Below are positions 45,101-53,921 of a stretch of DNA of 64,000 bases, in pieces (the first letter of the stretch is position 1; the number at the start of each line of letters is the position of its first letter). The notes below the pieces were generated by a model, which searched no databases, was not told the origin of the DNA, and was given only the letters and a program-made list of their open reading frames with translations. This stretch comes from JBDRHL01 sp043816955. GTDB taxonomy: Bacteria; Planctomycetota; Phycisphaerae; Sedimentisphaerales; CAYZTY01. The DNA lies in assembly GCA_043816955.1 (NCBI GenBank), contig JBDRHL010000190.1, positions 10,245-74,244 of the forward strand. Direction: 5' to 3'. The position numbers and the translations under genes are program-made.

Positions 45101-45406
45101 GCGACTCCTTAAGAAACACCCTTAGAGATTCTAAATTCCGTCCATGAGTTTTTTCGTCTGTAAGCAGGGTGGTCTTTAGTTGCCTTTTCCCCGTTAACTC
45201 CTTGAATAGATTAAATTTGCGAAAGGCTGTCCGCATTTTCGGACCATCTGCGTACATTTATCATCATACTGCGAAGACCTTGCGGATTTTACGCGCGCAA
45301 AAAAGGACCGGGAATCGATTTCCCATCGATCCCGGTCAATTTAACGGCTGAGGCGAGAAGTTTTCAAAAACCCTTCATAGCTGCCTTTATCGGACGATCT
45401 GTCCGA
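45101..45406. other. Intergenic region between the pseudopilin and the small membrane ORF
   Basis: This 306-base gap holds a strong terminator hairpin (45298-45337). Beyond it I see no gene. The rest may contain a separate promoter for the pilM operon, since the terminator would stop most transcription from the pseudopilin gene. No clear -35/-10 pair is visible. Confidence 0.5.
45298..45337 (-). terminator. Terminator after the pseudopilin gene
   Basis: On the minus strand, GACCGGGATCGAT and ATCGATTCCCGGTC form a near-perfect 13-bp stem with a short loop, followed by CTTTTTTG. It lies about 70 bases past the pseudopilin stop. Attenuation here would make the pilin gene more abundant than the downstream assembly genes. 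Confidence 0.85.
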
Positions 45407-45814
45407 TCAAAGACCCGCATGTCCGGGACTATCAGCCTGAAAGAGTCCGCTGACTGTATCGAGCCGCCAGCCATGCGTATTTGCAGGCGCAGCAGGCCCG
45501 TCAAACCGAACGGTATTCAGGCCGTTGAAGGGATTGACAGGTATCCGCTGCACATAAGGGCCGTACCCATCGATCGTGCCGGTCATTGCCGCCTCAAATT
45601 CCTCGAAACTTCTTGCAGAAGGAAGATTATGACAATGCTGAATCTTGTACAATTCAAGTTGTGAACGGATCGTTTGAAGCCCGGCTGCAAGGTCTGATAT
45701 TTTCGCTTCATTGCTGGCGTTTGTAAACTGAGGTATCGCAATTGCCGCGATAATGCCCATTACCACGACAATTATCAGTATCTCGGTCATTGTAAAGCCT
45801 ATTTTCGTCCCCAT
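45407..45814 (-). CDS. Type II secretion/type IV pilus pseudopilin (GspG-like)
   Basis: The 135-residue prepilin has a type III signal MGTKIGFTMTEILIIVVVMG, with cleavage after the Gly and Glu at position 5 of the mature protein. The helix AAIAIPQF continues it. A globular domain of about 100 residues ends in a GspG-like region (YGPYVQRIPVNPFNGL). The start at 45814 is supported by GGGAG upstream. The protein is small, as pseudopilins usually are. It heads the cluster of assembly genes. Confidence 0.9.
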   Translation of the reverse strand: MGTKIGFTMTEILIIVVVMGIIAAIAIPQFTNASNEAKISDLAAGLQTIRSQLELYKIQHCHNLPSARSFEEFEAAMTGTIDGYGPYVQRIPVNPFNGLNTVRFDGPAAPANTHGWRLDTVSGLFQADSPGHAGL

Positions 45815-45957
45815 TTTTAATCTCCCATTTAGAAATTGAATATCGTTCTCTAAGCAAAATATAGAAAACAACTCAGCGTGTGGCAAATTTGATGAGAAAA
45901 AAATCCTGAATGATCTGCCAAATACCCCCGCTCCGCCCGGTGAACAACCTTTTTGCT

Positions 45958-46407
45958 CTAAAGTCCGATATAAACAGGCAATGATGTTATACGAATTGTG
46001 CGGTCATTAGGACCGCAATGTGACAGCTCTATCCGGATTATTTCCAGTCCTGCTAGAGCCCTCTCGATTTTATCGGCCCATTCGATCATCACAACCGAAT
46101 CGGCATAACAGTAATCATCGAATCCGAGCATCTCAAATTCCGCAATGGATTCCAGACGATAAGCGTCGATGTGAAATACATCCAGCCTGCCGCCCCGGTA
46201 TTCATTGATTATGACAAAAGTGGGACTGTTGACATTGCGCAAATCCACCGAGCCCAAACCCGCGGCAATTCCCTTTATAAGGTGTGTCTTGCCTGTACCC
46301 AGTGTCCCCACCAGGCCGATAATCTCCCCGCCTTTTAACTGCTCGCCGATTCGCCTGCCCAGCGATATTGTTTCATCGACACTATGTGAGACAATTTCAA
46401 AAGCCAT
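45958..46407 (-). CDS. tsaE: tRNA threonylcarbamoyladenosine biosynthesis ATPase TsaE
   Basis: This 149-residue P-loop protein has Walker A GLVGTLGTGKTHLIKGIA, NSPTFVIINEYRG, the HIDAYRL block and VMIEWADKIE. TsaE assists TsaD/TsaB in t6A synthesis by ATP-driven cycling. It is last in an argH-thiL-tsaE run, 19 bases after thiL. Confidence 0.94.
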   Translation of the reverse strand: MAFEIVSHSVDETISLGRRIGEQLKGGEIIGLVGTLGTGKTHLIKGIAAGLGSVDLRNVNSPTFVIINEYRGGRLDVFHIDAYRLESIAEFEMLGFDDYCYADSVVMIEWADKIERALAGLEIIRIELSHCGPNDRTIRITSLPVYIGL

Positions 46408-46426
46408 TCACAAGCCCAAAACATGA

Positions 46427-47347
46427 TCAGCCCAGATGATCGTACCCTTCCGGCTCCAGCGCCCTGACTTGGCCGTCTTCCATCTTAATTCCAACTTCAT
46501 CGCCTTGGCGAATATTTCCAATTACTGTAATTTTCACGCCCCCGATATCCAGGGTCTCAGGAACCCTCTGCGTTTCAGCACTAACCGTAAACAGAAGCTC
46601 AAAATCCTCGCCGTCATTTAGTGCGCTATCAAGAGGATTTTTGCTTTTCATCGCCTCGGTGCTAATTGGTATTTTCGAAGCCTCAATTACAGCACCCACG
46701 CCGCTGGCTTTGCAGATACGGTTCAGGTCCGTGCTCAAGCCGTCGCTTATATCAATCATCGAATGAATCTCAACCACTGCAGCAAGCCTGATCGCCTCTT
46801 CCACCCTCGGCGTGAAACTGAGATGTCTGCCTGCCGAAGCTGCCCCAAGTGCACCTGTAACACAAATCAGATCACCTGCTTTTGCGCCATTTCGCCTTAT
46901 CGCGCGATTTCCAACACGTTCGCTCAGCATGGCGACATTTACAGCGAATCTGCCTGACCGTACTTTCCACCGGGTAATATCACCCCCGACAAGCTCACAG
47001 CCGAACGGCTTACCCGCACAGATGATACCATGATGCAGTTCCTTCAACTGCCCGGCACCAAATTCTTTCGGCAGGGCCACCGAAACAACCGCACACAAAG
47101 GCCTGGTTGCCATAGCAGCACAGTCACTCAGACTCGCCGCCATTGCTTTATACCCTGCCTGGGCCGGGCCGACCTTACGCAGATCGAAATGCACGCCGTC
47201 CAGCAGCATGTCCGTAGTGATAAGAACCGTGCTGCCTGCGATACGGACTTCAGCCATATCATCCCCGATGCCGATTGGAAACCGCTGTTCATCCAGCCTG
47301 CTTTGGCTTGCGAACCACGCTGTTATAAAATCTTCGGTGTTGTTCAT
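46427..47347 (-). CDS. thiL: Thiamine-monophosphate kinase
   Basis: ThiL phosphorylates thiamine monophosphate to the active diphosphate. The 306 residues show the AIRS-like blocks FPIGIGDDMAEV, TTDMLLDGVHFDL, ELVGGDITRWK, MIDISDGLSTDL and LNDGEDFELLFTV. It overlaps argH by 4 bases (ATGA), which indicates translational coupling. The partner genes are metabolically unrelated, so this is a housekeeping run. Confidence 0.95.
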   Translation of the reverse strand: MNNTEDFITAWFASQSRLDEQRFPIGIGDDMAEVRIAGSTVLITTDMLLDGVHFDLRKVGPAQAGYKAMAASLSDCAAMATRPLCAVVSVALPKEFGAGQLKELHHGIICAGKPFGCELVGGDITRWKVRSGRFAVNVAMLSERVGNRAIRRNGAKAGDLICVTGALGAASAGRHLSFTPRVEEAIRLAAVVEIHSMIDISDGLSTDLNRICKASGVGAVIEASKIPISTEAMKSKNPLDSALNDGEDFELLFTVSAETQRVPETLDIGGVKITVIGNIRQGDEVGIKMEDGQVRALEPEGYDHLG

Positions 47348-48732
47348 CGTTCTGCCAATACCTTGTCCCAGTAAGCTACCTGTTTACGGGCCTGGTCGGT
47401 ACCGGCTGATCCTTCGGTAACATATTTGCTGACGACGTTGACAGAACCGAGATTTTCATAGACGTCCTGTTCGATCACCCCGCAGAATCTCCTGAAATCA
47501 TCTATCGCAACTTCACTGAGTTTTTTACCCTGTTTCTCACACTCAGCAACGATCGTGCCGACTACCTGATGGGCTTGACGGAAAGCGATCCCTTTCCGGA
47601 CCAGGTATTCCGCCAGGCAGGTTGCGTCAGGAAAGCCTTTATCAATACCATCTGTTATTTTTTTGACATCGAACTGAGTATGTGAAACAATCGCTTCTGC
47701 CATATCGACACAGGCACAACTCGTATCAGCAGCATCAAAAACAGCCACCTTGTCCTCCTGCAGGTCGCGATTATATGTCGAAGGCTGTGCCTTCAGTATT
47801 GTCAGTATCGCCGTCAACGCCCCATAAACCCTGCCTGTTTTGCCGCGAATCAGTTCCAGCGTATCGGGATTGCGTTTCTGCGGCATCATGCTCGACGATG
47901 TGCAGTATGCGTCATCAACCTGAACAAATCCGAATTCCGTCGAACAATAAATAATCCAGTCCTCGGCAAGTCTTGACAGGTGCGCTGCGATCAGGCTGCA
48001 GTCAAAAATAAACTCCGCACAGAAATCCCGGTCGCTTACCGCGTCGATACTGTTGTAGTTGATATCCGCAAAGCCAAGCTGTCTGGCGGTGCTTTCCCTG
48101 TCCAGCGGCAAAGTAGAGCCTGCAACCGCACCGCTTCCCAGGGGAGAAATATTTAACAGCCTTCGACAGTTCCCCAGCCGCGTGTAATCTCTTTGTATCT
48201 GTTCAACAAAACTCAGCAGGTAGCAGGCTATGACTATCGGCTGAGCACGCTGAAAGTGCGTATAAGCTGGCATGACGGCATCGGTATATTTAGCCGCCAG
48301 CCGGAGCAGCGCCTTTTGAAGCAAAGTCAATTTGGCTTGAAGCAGCTCGATCTCATCGCGCATCCAGAGCCGCATGTCCGTCGCCACCTGGTCATTTCTG
48401 CTCCTTCCCGTGTGAAGCTTCATGCCCGCCTCGCCTGTCTTATCCACAAGCGCAGCTTCTATCGCCATGTGAATATCCTCGTATATCTTATCGAACCTGA
48501 ACCTGCCTGCCGCTATCTCTTCGGAGATTTCCACAAGAGCATCCCGAATCTGCCTGAACTCATCTTTGCTTATCAGCTTCTGCTCTGCAAGCATCTGCGC
48601 GTGTGCTATCGAACCGACGATGTCATACTTGTACAATCTTTTGTCGAATGACAGCGATTCAACAAAATCCACGGCAAGCTCATCAGTCCTGCCCCCAAGC
48701 CGGTTTTCCCAGCTCTTCTTAGGTTCCGTCAT
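47344..48732 (-). CDS. argH: Argininosuccinate lyase
   Basis: This is the last enzyme of arginine synthesis, releasing arginine and fumarate. The 462 residues have the family signature SSSMMPQKRNPDTLELIRG with the catalytic Ser, plus HTGRSRNDQVATD and HFQRAQPIVIACYLL. The start at MTEPKK was chosen because AGGAG lies 7 bases upstream; the longer frame would start without a site. It leads the thiL-tsaE run. Confidence 0.96.
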   Translation of the reverse strand: MTEPKKSWENRLGGRTDELAVDFVESLSFDKRLYKYDIVGSIAHAQMLAEQKLISKDEFRQIRDALVEISEEIAAGRFRFDKIYEDIHMAIEAALVDKTGEAGMKLHTGRSRNDQVATDMRLWMRDEIELLQAKLTLLQKALLRLAAKYTDAVMPAYTHFQRAQPIVIACYLLSFVEQIQRDYTRLGNCRRLLNISPLGSGAVAGSTLPLDRESTARQLGFADINYNSIDAVSDRDFCAEFIFDCSLIAAHLSRLAEDWIIYCSTEFGFVQVDDAYCTSSSMMPQKRNPDTLELIRGKTGRVYGALTAILTILKAQPSTYNRDLQEDKVAVFDAADTSCACVDMAEAIVSHTQFDVKKITDGIDKGFPDATCLAEYLVRKGIAFRQAHQVVGTIVAECEKQGKKLSEVAIDDFRRFCGVIEQDVYENLGSVNVVSKYVTEGSAGTDQARKQVAYWDKVLAER

Positions 48733-48853
48733 TTCCATACTCCTGAAAGAATTTACCCGCCTGCGCACTTACTATAAGACATTAATATCCCATGTCAAGA
48801 ACCACCATTGCCGCCTGTGTCCTGTTTGTACATCTTTTCTCTTGTTTTTTCAC

Positions 48854-48881
48854 TTGAAAATTTATTATTATGCTGTAAATA
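48854..48881 (+). promoter_or_regulatory. Upstream promoter copy of the GNAT-HDAC gene
   Basis: TTGAAA, 16 bases, TAAATA. A nearly identical arrangement lies 138 bases downstream. ATGTACAAT follows the -10 box at once. A further TTGTACAT lies at 48826-48833, so TGTACA palindromes recur in the region. Confidence 0.5.
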
Positions 48882-48991
48882 TGTACAATGACCGAAGACG
48901 CCTGTTTATTTGCCGGAAAACACACCAAAACTGTTGCTACAAAAGTCCCTGCTGCACATTCTCTATCCGTATAGCTGTATATCTTTTCTGC

Positions 48992-49019
48992 TTGAAATTA
49001 TCCCCCAATGCCGTAAATT
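48992..49019 (+). promoter_or_regulatory. Proximal promoter of the GNAT-HDAC gene
   Basis: TTGAAA, 16 bases, TAAATT, with ATTGTACAT right after. This is the reverse complement of the ATGTACAAT at the upstream copy. The predicted transcription start is about 2-4 bases before the ATG at 49029, so the mRNA would be leaderless or nearly so. Confidence 0.55.
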
Positions 49020-49028
49020 GTACATTGT

Positions 49029-50816
49029 ATGTTTCGCATCAGACGAATTTTCGATGATGTTCTGGACAAGAACCGGCTCGCTCTGCAGCAGGTCCAGGCA
49101 ATACTTGCTTCGCAGTTCAGAGGCCTGAGTCAAAACAAAATCGACAGGATTCCCGATCTGCTCCGCAATCCGTTCAGGTACGACTTCCGTTCCATACTGT
49201 ATGTCGCGGAGGGTTCAAGCGGCACAGTCCAGGGATTTGCTCTGTTATCTCATGAACCAAAGCTGCAGTTCTGCTACCTCGACTACCTGGCCACGAGCCA
49301 AAAGATTCCCGGCAGAGGCATTGGAGGCGCGCTCTACCAGCGGGTTCGGGAGGAAGCATCACTGCTGAACGTTACAGGAATCTTCTTCGAGTGCCTGCCC
49401 GATGATCCCGCTCTGTGCCCGGATCCTGAAATACTCAAACAGAACAAGGCACGCCTCAAGTTCTATGAATCATTCGGCGCACAAATGATCGATAACACTG
49501 CATACGAAACCCCGATAAATCCGGCCTCAGACAATCCGCCGTACCTCATGTTCGATGATCTTGGACGGCAGTTCCCCCTCAGCCGTGATTATGCCCGCAG
49601 TGTCGCCAAAGCAATCCTGGAAAAAAAATACAGAAAAGTATGCACCCCGCAATACATACGAAAAGTAATTGAATCATTCCGGGATGACCCTGTCCGGTTC
49701 CGCAAACCAGGCTATATCAAAACCGCCGACCAGAATTCTTATACGGTATCCGATCGCCTTTCGAAAATTGCTTTAATTGTTACGGACCGACACTCCATTC
49801 ATCATGTGCGGGACAGGGGATACGTCGAGGCGCCGGTTCGGATCAAATCTATTCTTGAGACTCTAAAGCGAACAAATATCTTTGAGCCTGCCTGCCCCAT
49901 GGATTTCCCCGAAAAATATCTCACCTCGGTACATGACCCTGCTTATGTTCGCTATTTCAAGCGTGTCTGTGAAAAGCTCGGGGCGGATTCTTCCGTGTAT
50001 CCCTATGTCTTTCCGATCAGAAACCAGGCTCGCCCGCCGTTGGAACTGGTTGTGCGGGCAGGCTACTACTGTATTGACACCTTTACCCCATTGAGCCGGA
50101 ACGCGTACCTGGCCGCCAAAAGAGCCGTCGATTGCGCCCTCACCGCTGCCTCGAAAATACTCGAAGGAATGCGCCTGGCATACGCCCTCGTCAGACCGCC
50201 CGGCCATCACGCCGAACGCTGCGCTTTCGGGGGATTCTGCTATTTCAACAACGCTGCTGTTGCTGCTCAATATCTCTGCGACTATGGTTCGGTCGCAATT
50301 CTGGATATAGATTACCACCACGGAAACGGCGGGCAGATGATATTCTACAGCCGCTCCGATGTCCTGACAGTCTCCATCCATGGCAGGCCGGCGATCGCGT
50401 ATCCCTACTTCAGCGGTTTTGCCGACGAACGAGGCGAAGGCCCCGGCATGGGCTATAATGTGAACTATCCTTTAGGCGAAAACATCGACGGCCGGGCATA
50501 TATGCCTGTTCTGGATAAAGCCCTCGCTAACATCCGCCGTTTCAAACCCCGTTTCCTGATCGTCTGCCTCGGCCTGGACACCGCAAAAGGCGACCCAACC
50601 GGCTCATGGAGTCTGCTAAGCAAAGACTTCACGGAAATAGGAAAAACAATAGGCTCAATGGAACTGCCGACACTCGTCGTTCAGGAAGGCGGATACAACA
50701 ACCGCTCCATAGGCTCAAATGCAAGAGCCTTTTTCGAAGGCCTGTGGAGGGCGGCGTTCCCGCGACAGATTCCTTCCGGTAAAAACATCAGCCTCTCGTC
50801 CAGGCAGAAACAATGA
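49029..50816 (+). CDS. GNAT acetyltransferase fused to a histone-deacetylase-family domain
   Basis: The protein has 595 residues. Residues 20-180 form a GNAT domain with acetyl-CoA motif A KIPGRGIGGALYQRVREEA. From about 250 to 585 is an HDAC/acetylpolyamine amidohydrolase domain with VRPPGHHAERCAFGGF (catalytic His pair), AILDIDYHHGNG (zinc Asp and His), GLDTAKGDPTGSW (zinc Asp) and VVQEGGYN. All zinc ligands appear present. The two domains catalyse opposite reactions on acylated amines or lysines. The GrpB gene overlaps its stop (ATGA). No clear ribosome site precedes it. Confidence 0.93.
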   Translation: MFRIRRIFDDVLDKNRLALQQVQAILASQFRGLSQNKIDRIPDLLRNPFRYDFRSILYVAEGSSGTVQGFALLSHEPKLQFCYLDYLATSQKIPGRGIGGALYQRVREEASLLNVTGIFFECLPDDPALCPDPEILKQNKARLKFYESFGAQMIDNTAYETPINPASDNPPYLMFDDLGRQFPLSRDYARSVAKAILEKKYRKVCTPQYIRKVIESFRDDPVRFRKPGYIKTADQNSYTVSDRLSKIALIVTDRHSIHHVRDRGYVEAPVRIKSILETLKRTNIFEPACPMDFPEKYLTSVHDPAYVRYFKRVCEKLGADSSVYPYVFPIRNQARPPLELVVRAGYYCIDTFTPLSRNAYLAAKRAVDCALTAASKILEGMRLAYALVRPPGHHAERCAFGGFCYFNNAAVAAQYLCDYGSVAILDIDYHHGNGGQMIFYSRSDVLTVSIHGRPAIAYPYFSGFADERGEGPGMGYNVNYPLGENIDGRAYMPVLDKALANIRRFKPRFLIVCLGLDTAKGDPTGSWSLLSKDFTEIGKTIGSMELPTLVVQEGGYNNRSIGSNARAFFEGLWRAAFPRQIPSGKNISLSSRQKQ

Positions 50817-51400
50817 CAGCAAACCTGAAGAAAACCTTACAGCAACGTATCGAACAAGCCGTTCGGGAGGAAGTAGCGATTGTCCCGTACAATCCCGAAT
50901 GGCCGAAATTGTTTGAAGATGAGGCAAATTCACTTCGCGCCAAACTGCCAAAGTCGATAATCATCAGGATTGAACATTTCGGAAGCACCGCTGTACCGGG
51001 TCTTGCTGCAAAGCCGATTATCGATATGCTTGTCGAGGTCAGCAGTCTCGAGGAAACAAAAAAACAGGTTGTGCCGATACTTGAATCGCAGGGTTACGAT
51101 TACTTCTGGCGGCCTGAGTTATTCGATGGGCCGCCCGTGTACGCCTGGTTTATAAAACGCGATTCACAAGGCAAACGCACACACCATATTCACATGATCG
51201 AAGCAGACTCAAAACTCTGGAACAGGCTTTATTTCAGAGATTATCTGTGCCGGTTTCCTGAGGAAGCCAGACGTTATAACAAACTAAAACGGGCCCTTGC
51301 AGAAAAATACCCCAATGACAGGGTCACATATACAAAAGGCAAAACCGATTTCATTGTCTGTGTTACTGAAAAAGCCAGGCAATATTACAACGAAACCTGA
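50813..51400 (+). CDS. GrpB family (UPF0157) nucleotidyltransferase-fold protein
   Basis: This 195-residue protein has the GrpB marks: VPYNPEWPKLFEDEANSLR, IEHFGSTAVPGLAAKPIIDM (the GS-T active-site-like motif with Asp at the end) and HIHMIEADSKLWNRLYFRDY. The fold belongs to the nucleotidyltransferase superfamily and the function is not established. It overlaps the GNAT-HDAC gene by 4 bases and is probably co-translated. Confidence 0.9.
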   Translation: MTANLKKTLQQRIEQAVREEVAIVPYNPEWPKLFEDEANSLRAKLPKSIIIRIEHFGSTAVPGLAAKPIIDMLVEVSSLEETKKQVVPILESQGYDYFWRPELFDGPPVYAWFIKRDSQGKRTHHIHMIEADSKLWNRLYFRDYLCRFPEEARRYNKLKRALAEKYPNDRVTYTKGKTDFIVCVTEKARQYYNET

Positions 51401-51454
51401 AAATGCTCTGCCACTGGGAAACGGATGATAATTGCTGAAAAGGAGGTTATGAAA

Positions 51455-51658
51455 ATGGGATTATGGGAAAACATGAATCAGCGAATAAAAAAGTTTACCA
51501 TTGTGGATGAAAAACTGGCTCAGGCTGCTGCAATGTCCCTGGCTTTTATCATAGCAAAGCTCATGCCGCGGATAATGGATTTAAGTATCTGGTGGTTCGT
51601 TGCGCTATTAATAATCTGCGCGATAAAGCCACTGTATGTGTTCTATATCAGGAAATAG
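51455..51658 (+). CDS. Small membrane protein of unknown function
   Basis: The protein has 67 residues. A hydrophilic start (MGLWENMNQRIKKFTIVDEK) precedes two hydrophobic stretches (AAAMSLAFIIAKLM and IWWFVALLIICAIKPLYVFY). The ATG at 51455 was chosen because AGGAGG lies 8 bases upstream; an in-frame ATG at 51449 would be too close to it. The strong site argues for a real gene. I do not recognise it. Confidence 0.75.
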   Translation: MGLWENMNQRIKKFTIVDEKLAQAAAMSLAFIIAKLMPRIMDLSIWWFVALLIICAIKPLYVFYIRK

Positions 51659-51675
51659 CCTTTCCTTTTACCCGG

Positions 51676-52719
51676 CTACTGGTAAACAGACCACAAGTAC
51701 ATAACCTGCGGGCAGTTAAGCTCGTTGAGTGAATTTCTGGTGAACCTGAACAGGCTCGATGTCTCAGAACCGAGCAGCCTTGCCATCGAAAAAGGCTTCT
51801 GGTACTCGATAACCCTGGCATCTTTAATCCCCGCTAGTTCTTTGGCCTTTACGACAGCATCAGCGATATACCCGATCTCATCAATAAGTTTTTCCTGGAC
51901 CGCCGAATCCGCGTTATAGATGCTGCCGTCCGCAAGCCGTTTAATGTCATTCGGGTCGATCATTTTCCTTCGCTCGGCTACAATACCTACAAACCTGTTA
52001 TAGGCAGGGGTCAATATCCTCTCGTCGAGATACTTTTTCTGCTCCTCGGTTATAGGAGCAAATGGATTCGGCCAGGCTTTTTTGTCCCCTACGATCATAG
52101 TTACCGGCTGAATACCAAGTTTGTTTTCCAGCAGTTCCTTCAGTACAAACATCTGGGCGATAACACCGATCGAGCCGGTAATCGCCGTCGGCTCAGCAAT
52201 TATCTCATCGGCAGCTACCGAAACGTAATAACCGCCCGAGGCAGCCACCTGCTGCATAAAAGCAACAACCGGCCTGTTCATCTTCCTGCGGTACTGCACC
52301 GCTTCATTATATATCCGGTCACTTGCCGCGATTCCCCCTCCCGGCGAGTTTACACGAAGTATAAGCGCTTTTACACTGCCGTCTTTTTCCGAGGCCTTGA
52401 TTTGCTTTATGATTTTATCGGCGTTCTCGTCGTCAAGTACTCCGGCAACATTAATCACAGCGATCTTCGCTGATGACGGACCCGGCTGGATGACCTCTTC
52501 AATCAAAGTGCCTGCTTTGCCTGTGAGAAAAACCGCTGCCAGCGCAAAAAGCGCAAACAGCAGAACGATATTGGCTAGTACCGACAAGGCAAAAATGATT
52601 CTGCCGAGTATTTTCCAGATGGATATTTTCTTTCGCGGTATGTTGCCTGCCCCGCCCTGCTCATCCCGCGGGGCGCCCTGGGATTCATTTGTCAGGCCGT
52701 TTTGTTCATTGTAATCCAT
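51676..52719 (-). CDS. sppA: Signal peptide peptidase SppA (S49 peptidase)
   Basis: This membrane peptidase degrades cleaved signal peptides. The 347 residues have one N-terminal helix (FALSVLANIVLLFALFALAAV) and the S49 core: LILRVNSPGGGIAASD, QVAASGGYYVSVAADEI (catalytic Ser) and ITGSIGVIAQMF, with the Lys region at VGDKKAWPNP. It is the short SppA form, one half of the E. coli protein. The start MDYNEQN was chosen because AAGGCGG precedes it. Confidence 0.93.
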   Translation of the reverse strand: MDYNEQNGLTNESQGAPRDEQGGAGNIPRKKISIWKILGRIIFALSVLANIVLLFALFALAAVFLTGKAGTLIEEVIQPGPSSAKIAVINVAGVLDDENADKIIKQIKASEKDGSVKALILRVNSPGGGIAASDRIYNEAVQYRRKMNRPVVAFMQQVAASGGYYVSVAADEIIAEPTAITGSIGVIAQMFVLKELLENKLGIQPVTMIVGDKKAWPNPFAPITEEQKKYLDERILTPAYNRFVGIVAERRKMIDPNDIKRLADGSIYNADSAVQEKLIDEIGYIADAVVKAKELAGIKDARVIEYQKPFSMARLLGSETSSLFRFTRNSLNELNCPQVMYLWSVYQ

Positions 52720-52814
52720 TTTGCCGCCTTTCAAATAAGGATTTTGCGTTAAACTGTGCCTGCCATTATAAGCACAGAGGCGGTGTGTGTCAACGGGAAC
52801 ATCGGCACGAGAGC

Positions 52815-52842
52815 TTGACAGGCTGTGATAAGCCTCTACAAT
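52815..52842 (+). promoter_or_regulatory. Promoter of the acyltransferase gene
   Basis: TTGACA, 16 bases, TACAAT: a perfect -35 box and a near-consensus -10 box. Transcription would start at about 52849, one or two bases from the ATG at 52851, so the transcript would be leaderless. It lies in the divergent gap with sppA. Confidence 0.65.
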
Positions 52843-52850
52843 GTCGAGAC

Positions 52851-53795
52851 ATGGCTTCACATGAAGCAAAAAAGAGGAAAAAGAAAAAGGGTAATGTTGT
52901 TACAGACTGGCTGCTGTATGCTGCGCTTCGCGTTCTGCTGTTGGTGATTGGCATGTTCAGCGTCGATCGCAATATGAAAACAGCCTGTTTCCTGGGCAGG
53001 GTTTTGTGGAACCATTATCATCGCGGCAGAAAGCGTGCCATCGACAACCTTCGCGCAAGCTATCCGGACAAAGACCGGGCATGGCATGAGCATGTCGGGC
53101 AAAGGAGCTTCGAGCATATTGCCATGCTGGCTATGGATATGATCCTGACGCCAGGCCTTGTCAAAAAGGACAACTGGCGACGCTACTCACGATTTACCAA
53201 CTGCGAGCGGGCCAAGTGGATGATGAAAGAAGGCCGTGGTTTAATAATGCTGACCGGGCATTACGGAAACTTCGAGATTGTGGGCTATATGCTGGGCCTG
53301 TTCGGCTTTAATGTCTATAGCATCGCCAGGCCTTTGGACAATCGTTTTATAAACCGCTATATACTTGGCGTGCGCCAGCGAAAAGGCCAGAAAATTATCG
53401 AGAAAAAAGGCGCAGCGGAAATTATGGGTAATCTTGTCAATAAAGGCGCGACGATTTGCTTCATCGCAGATCAGGACGCCGGGAAAAAAGGCATCTTCGT
53501 CGATTTCTTTGGCCGAAAGGCAAGCACTTATAAGAGTATCGGCCTGCTGGCAATAACCAACAACATGCCGATAGGTGTAGGCACATGCAGGCAGGAGTAT
53601 GGAAAATTCTTTTTTGATATTGAAGTTAATCGAATAATCCTGCACGAAGAATGGACAGACAAAGAAGACCCCCTCGGTTATGTCACGCAGGAATATAACA
53701 AGGCCATTGAAGAAGGGATTCGCCGGGACCCCACACAATACTGGTGGCTGCATCGAAGATGGAAAACCAGGCCGAAAGAACAAAAGAATGATTAA
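52851..53795 (+). CDS. LpxL/HtrB-type lipid acyltransferase
   Basis: The 314-residue membrane acyltransferase has an N-terminal basic stretch (EAKKRKKKKG) and a hydrophobic helix. The catalytic HxxxxE motif lies in MLTGHYGNFEIVGYML, with CFIADQDAGKKGIFVDFFG further on, as in LpxL/LpxM late acyltransferases. It probably acylates lipid A or a related phospholipid. The start at 52851 is supported by the promoter position. A longer upstream frame would run into the sppA start. Confidence 0.88.
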   Translation: MASHEAKKRKKKKGNVVTDWLLYAALRVLLLVIGMFSVDRNMKTACFLGRVLWNHYHRGRKRAIDNLRASYPDKDRAWHEHVGQRSFEHIAMLAMDMILTPGLVKKDNWRRYSRFTNCERAKWMMKEGRGLIMLTGHYGNFEIVGYMLGLFGFNVYSIARPLDNRFINRYILGVRQRKGQKIIEKKGAAEIMGNLVNKGATICFIADQDAGKKGIFVDFFGRKASTYKSIGLLAITNNMPIGVGTCRQEYGKFFFDIEVNRIILHEEWTDKEDPLGYVTQEYNKAIEEGIRRDPTQYWWLHRRWKTRPKEQKND

Positions 53796-53921
53796 CCAAC
53801 CCTCAACAAGCCCCCGCGCAAACGACAGGATCAACCCGCCGCCTGTTCTTCATGTAATATAACCTCAAAAATGATTCTTCTCGGTCAAAAAACCGCTAAA
53901 ATCACAAAAAAAAATATTTCT

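Noticed and set aside
52689..52850. An extended N-terminus of the acyltransferase
   Set aside because: It would overlap the sppA start and run through a strong promoter. The sequence is unlike the family.
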